Assembly: GCA_007922225.1 (NCBI GenBank)
Contig: ML679961.1
Span: 63,678,249-63,742,248, forward strand
Direction: 5' to 3'
Length of the DNA: 64,000 nt
From: Emydura subglobosa
Taxonomy: Eukaryota > Chordata > Testudines > Chelidae
Part shown: positions 61,620-64,000 of the stretch, one piece after another
How the letters are laid out: each line of letters starts with the position of its first letter
How positions within the stretch are numbered: the stretch's first letter is position 1
Notes under the pieces: generated by a model
Seen by the model: only the letters and a program-made list of their open reading frames with translations
Database searches by the model: none
Told to the model about the DNA's origin: nothing
Position numbers and translations under genes: made by a program

Positions 61620-61875
61620 AATAAGGATTGCCCAGTGGTTAGGGCATTAGTCTGGAACCCTGGAGACCAAGTTCACTTCCCTGCTCTACTATAGACTTCC
61701 TGTGTGACTTTCTGCAAGTAACAGACTCTCTGATGCAGCTCCCCATCTGTTAAATGGGGATCAAAGCACTTTCCTACCTTACAGAGGTGTTGTGAGGATA
61801 AATATATTAAAAGTCTGAGGTGGCCAGATACTACAGTGATGGGGGTAACAGAAGTACCTAAAGATAGATGGTGCC
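61620..61875 (+). repeat. MIR-like SINE, near full length with tRNA-like head
   Basis: The head ccagtggttagggcattagt, ctggaaccctggagaccaag and ttcacttccctg resembles a tRNA promoter (A- and B-box-like). It is followed by cttcctgtgtgactttctgc, ctccccatctgttaaatggg and ttacagaggtgttgtgagga. This is the best-preserved SINE in the window. Confidence 0.75.
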
Positions 61876-61890
61876 AGAAGGTAAGGAATT

Positions 61891-61978
61891 TAGGACCGGA
61901 TCCCTAGCTGGTATAAATTGGTGTAGGTCAACTGACTTCCAGCCATACCCATTTACACAAGCTGAGGATATGGTCCTT
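61891..61978. repeat. Short foldback repeat
   Basis: The ends taggaccggatccctagctg and agctgaggatatggtcctta are inverse copies, and the centre has ggtcaactgacttcc. Confidence 0.5.
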
Positions 61979-62284
61979 AAATGTTTACATTGGAAAGCAT
62001 TCTCCATGTGAAGAATTCTCTACCTGGTTTTTGAATTTATGGCCTCACCTTGCCTCCCTCCCACTTCCCATAATGACTATTTCCAGCTTCAAGCAAGTTG
62101 TTAGTATTTATAGAAGTAGGAGAACATGGCAACGGCTTAAGCAGGGTATAGAGCTGCTGTATCCTGTGTGTCATCTTCCTTCACATAGCTCTGAAAAGGC
62201 ATATCAATCCAGGTCTGCAGCACCTGCTATTATTTCAGTCCTGGATTCCTCCTGCAGCTCCCAATACTCCATTACATCACTGTG

Positions 62285-63325
62285 ACCCAAGGACTTCTTG
62301 ATGCCAACTGGCAGAGGGCACACAGTGGTACCTAAGAGTTAGAGATTCCCTAGGTCTGGGCATCTACCTACTAGTCTTCCAAAGCATGTCAGGTAAGTCT
62401 CTAATGAAAGCCTACATCACACTGAACATCAAAATCCCTGAGAGAGGTCTGTATGGAAAATGTGTGAAGAGAAGTTATGTATATATACTAAAAATTGTTA
62501 TCTAGGTCTGAGTTAAGGCAAGTCACGAAAAGATGATCCACATGCCCCTGGCAGGCATGGGAGAAGAGAGACACTTATCTCACTCTGGTGGGTCATATGC
62601 AAATTGAATATTGTATGGGTTACAATGGACACCCATTTACAGTCTGAGCAAAATGCTAATCAGAAGATTGCAGGGACAGGATAACAGCAGGGATTATCCT
62701 GTTTTGGGTAAGACAATGAACTTTTAAAATAAATCTGAGGTGCAGATGTACTCCCAGGTATTCCTTCAATCTGTGAAAACAAGCTGCCAGGGGGCTTATT
62801 TTAGTAAGAGGGATCTAAGCCAAAATTGGTTGAAAATGCCTGGGAAAGGACTTGGGTTAAGCTGACTTGTAGGAGGCACGAATGCCTGGTGGTGTAAGTT
62901 TAGGCTCTGGAAAGGCTGATGTGATTTTGTTTTATATGTAATCATTTCTTTCCACTAGTCTTACTCTCTCACTTGAATCTGTGTTCTTGGATGATAAACT
63001 TATTCTTGTTTTTATGGTCTATACCTATATTTATCTCCAGCTCCAAGTGCTGTATGTGAAGTAGACTAGTGATCCCAAGTTGAATCTTGCAAGCTGGGAT
63101 GTACTATTCCTTTGGGAATCATGAGTCACAGTTCTGTGAGTGTTCAGTGGAACAGGGCAAATTCAGAGGACTCAGGTTTTGGTGCATACCTATCTCCACC
63201 CTGTTCAGAGAGAGGCCTGGAAGGCAGTACTTGTGTTGCCAGAGGTTGGTTTCAGGGAGCTGGTCCAAATCAGGCTTCCTCACATTAAGGACACGTGGTG
63301 GCAAGGTGCCTTGCCCCCCGGGATG
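62285..63325 (+). repeat. ~1 kb LTR-like dispersed repeat, copy 2
   Basis: The partner of 13975-15010, in the same orientation. Shared landmarks are cttgatgccaactggcagag, gacacttatctcactctg, gctaatcagaag, tttatatgtaatcatttctt, gatgataaacttattc, tacttgtgttgcca, ggcttcctcacattaagg and ggtggcaaggtgcctt. The copies have diverged strongly, so this is an old family. Confidence 0.6.
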
Positions 63326-64000
63326 TGTCACAATCACCTCACTTCTATTCCAGCCCTGCTCCTTTTCCCTGCATTTTTTTCAGTCCTCTTCAATTCTGAA
63401 TCGCAGCTTCACCCACCTCAGCTTGTTCTTGATTCTAGTCCCTTCCTGTAAAGAATCTGCCAATCACAATGAATCATGCCAAATTCCATGGGACTTGTCT
63501 CAGGAACAAAAATCAACAAGTCAATAAATCATCAAGAAACTTATTTAGATTGGCACACAAGTTAACTGACGCTATCTGAATCCAGCTCTGAAGGTTAAAG
63601 TGTCAAGGATGCTAGATGGGTTAGACAAGGAGCTCTGTAAGGGGGCAACAATGAGATAATAGAACTGAGCATATTATCATTCAGGCATTTCCCCTGCCCT
63701 TCTTACTTCACCCATTATCTCCATCCTCAAACTGCCTGCACATCATCCATGGATTAAATAGCAAGAGCTATTGTTCTGCATTCCTCATTCTGCTTCAATA
63801 GCTTTTTAGGAAAAAAAGTCTCTCATATGAACTATGGTTTATGATGGGAAAATCCAGCTTCCTGAGCCACTTTTTGGTGCTTTTGCAACATATTCCCCTC
63901 TCACGCATCTGAGTATCAGTTCTCTCCATGTTCACATCAACATCAAACCACTGTTTTCAACTGGAGAGGCCTTAATTAAAGGGCTCTAGCCTCTCTACCT

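Larger units (their letters stand above)
1..64000 (-). other. SMOC1: SMOC1 gene, internal part (exons ~4-7 and introns)
   Basis: The window lies inside one minus-strand gene. Four exons with AG/GT borders and continuous phase (0-1, 1-1, 1-1, 1-1) encode consecutive pieces of SMOC1, a secreted calcium-binding matricellular glycoprotein of basement membranes that modulates BMP signalling. Known domain order is Follistatin-like, thyroglobulin type-1 (TY), a SMOC-specific linker, a second TY, and an extracellular calcium-binding domain. The window covers the end of the first TY domain and most of the linker. SMOC2 is less likely because the linker pieces GSVTDKPL and KPTPTMETQP match SMOC1. The 5' exons (signal peptide, follistatin domain) and the 3' exons lie outside, so no promoter or polyadenylation site of SMOC1 is expected here. 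Confidence 0.93.
51419..64000 (-). other. SMOC1: SMOC1 intron upstream of the thyroglobulin exon (partial, 5' end outside)
   Basis: The acceptor is at 51419-51420 and the donor is beyond the right edge. The stretch contains foldback elements (54079-54152, 54437-54556, 61891-61978), a CR1-like copy (57030-57560), TG/CG alternating tracts (57671-57717, 59775-59803), MIR-like SINEs (60075-60345, 61620-61875), a 21-bp tandem (60688-60750) and an LTR-like repeat (62285-63325). I looked for the exon with the first half of the thyroglobulin domain on the minus strand and did not find it. Confidence 0.85.

Noticed and set aside
1..64000. CRISPR arrays, bacterial genes, rRNA or true tRNA genes
   Set aside because: No regularly spaced direct repeats with unique spacers, no dense ORFs with ribosome-binding sites, and tRNA-like sequence only as the head of a SINE.

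Overview
The window is vertebrate genomic DNA, most probably from a turtle. Spliced exons are short and far apart. The intervening sequence is full of CR1-type LINE tails, MIR-like SINEs, foldback MITEs and one DIRS-type tyrosine-recombinase retrotransposon, a mix typical of turtle genomes. Nothing here is bacterial, and there is no operon or CRISPR array.

The host gene is SMOC1 (secreted modular calcium-binding protein 1), read on the minus strand, so its 5' end lies beyond the right edge and its 3' end beyond the left edge. Four coding exons are readable with correct splice sites and continuous phase: 51319-51418 (second half of the first thyroglobulin type-1 domain), then 48978-49025, 18960-19016 and 15702-15782 (the SMOC-specific linker). 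Together they give 286 nt, about 95 residues. By my recollection of the mammalian gene these are exons 4-7. I did not find the preceding exon (first half of the thyroglobulin domain) or the following one (second thyroglobulin domain); both probably lie outside the window.

Layout, left to right: 1-15701 is the intron after exon 7 (MIR-like copies, foldback MITEs, LINE tails at 5.7-6.1, 10.5, 10.8-11.3 and 12.85-13.63 kb, and one copy of a ~1 kb LTR-like repeat at 14-15 kb). 15783-18959 is a 3.2 kb intron. 19017-48977 is a 30 kb intron holding the DIRS element (about 39465-43663, same strand as SMOC1), several MITEs and long homopolymers. 49026-51318 is a 2.3 kb intron with a MITE whose centre carries a T37 tract. 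51419-64000 is the 5' intron, cut by the window edge, with an old CR1 copy, a well-kept MIR-like SINE, a Z-DNA-prone TG/CG tract and the second copy of the ~1 kb LTR-like repeat.

The most notable structure is the DIRS element. It has inverted terminal repeats, a textbook internal complementary region that joins complements of both outer termini, and gag, RT-RNase H and tyrosine recombinase genes. It is dead in several ways: the gag 5' part is deleted, the RT YxDD motif reads YLDN, there is a frameshift after RNase H, and a TGA sits inside the recombinase. All calls were made by eye, without alignment or database search.
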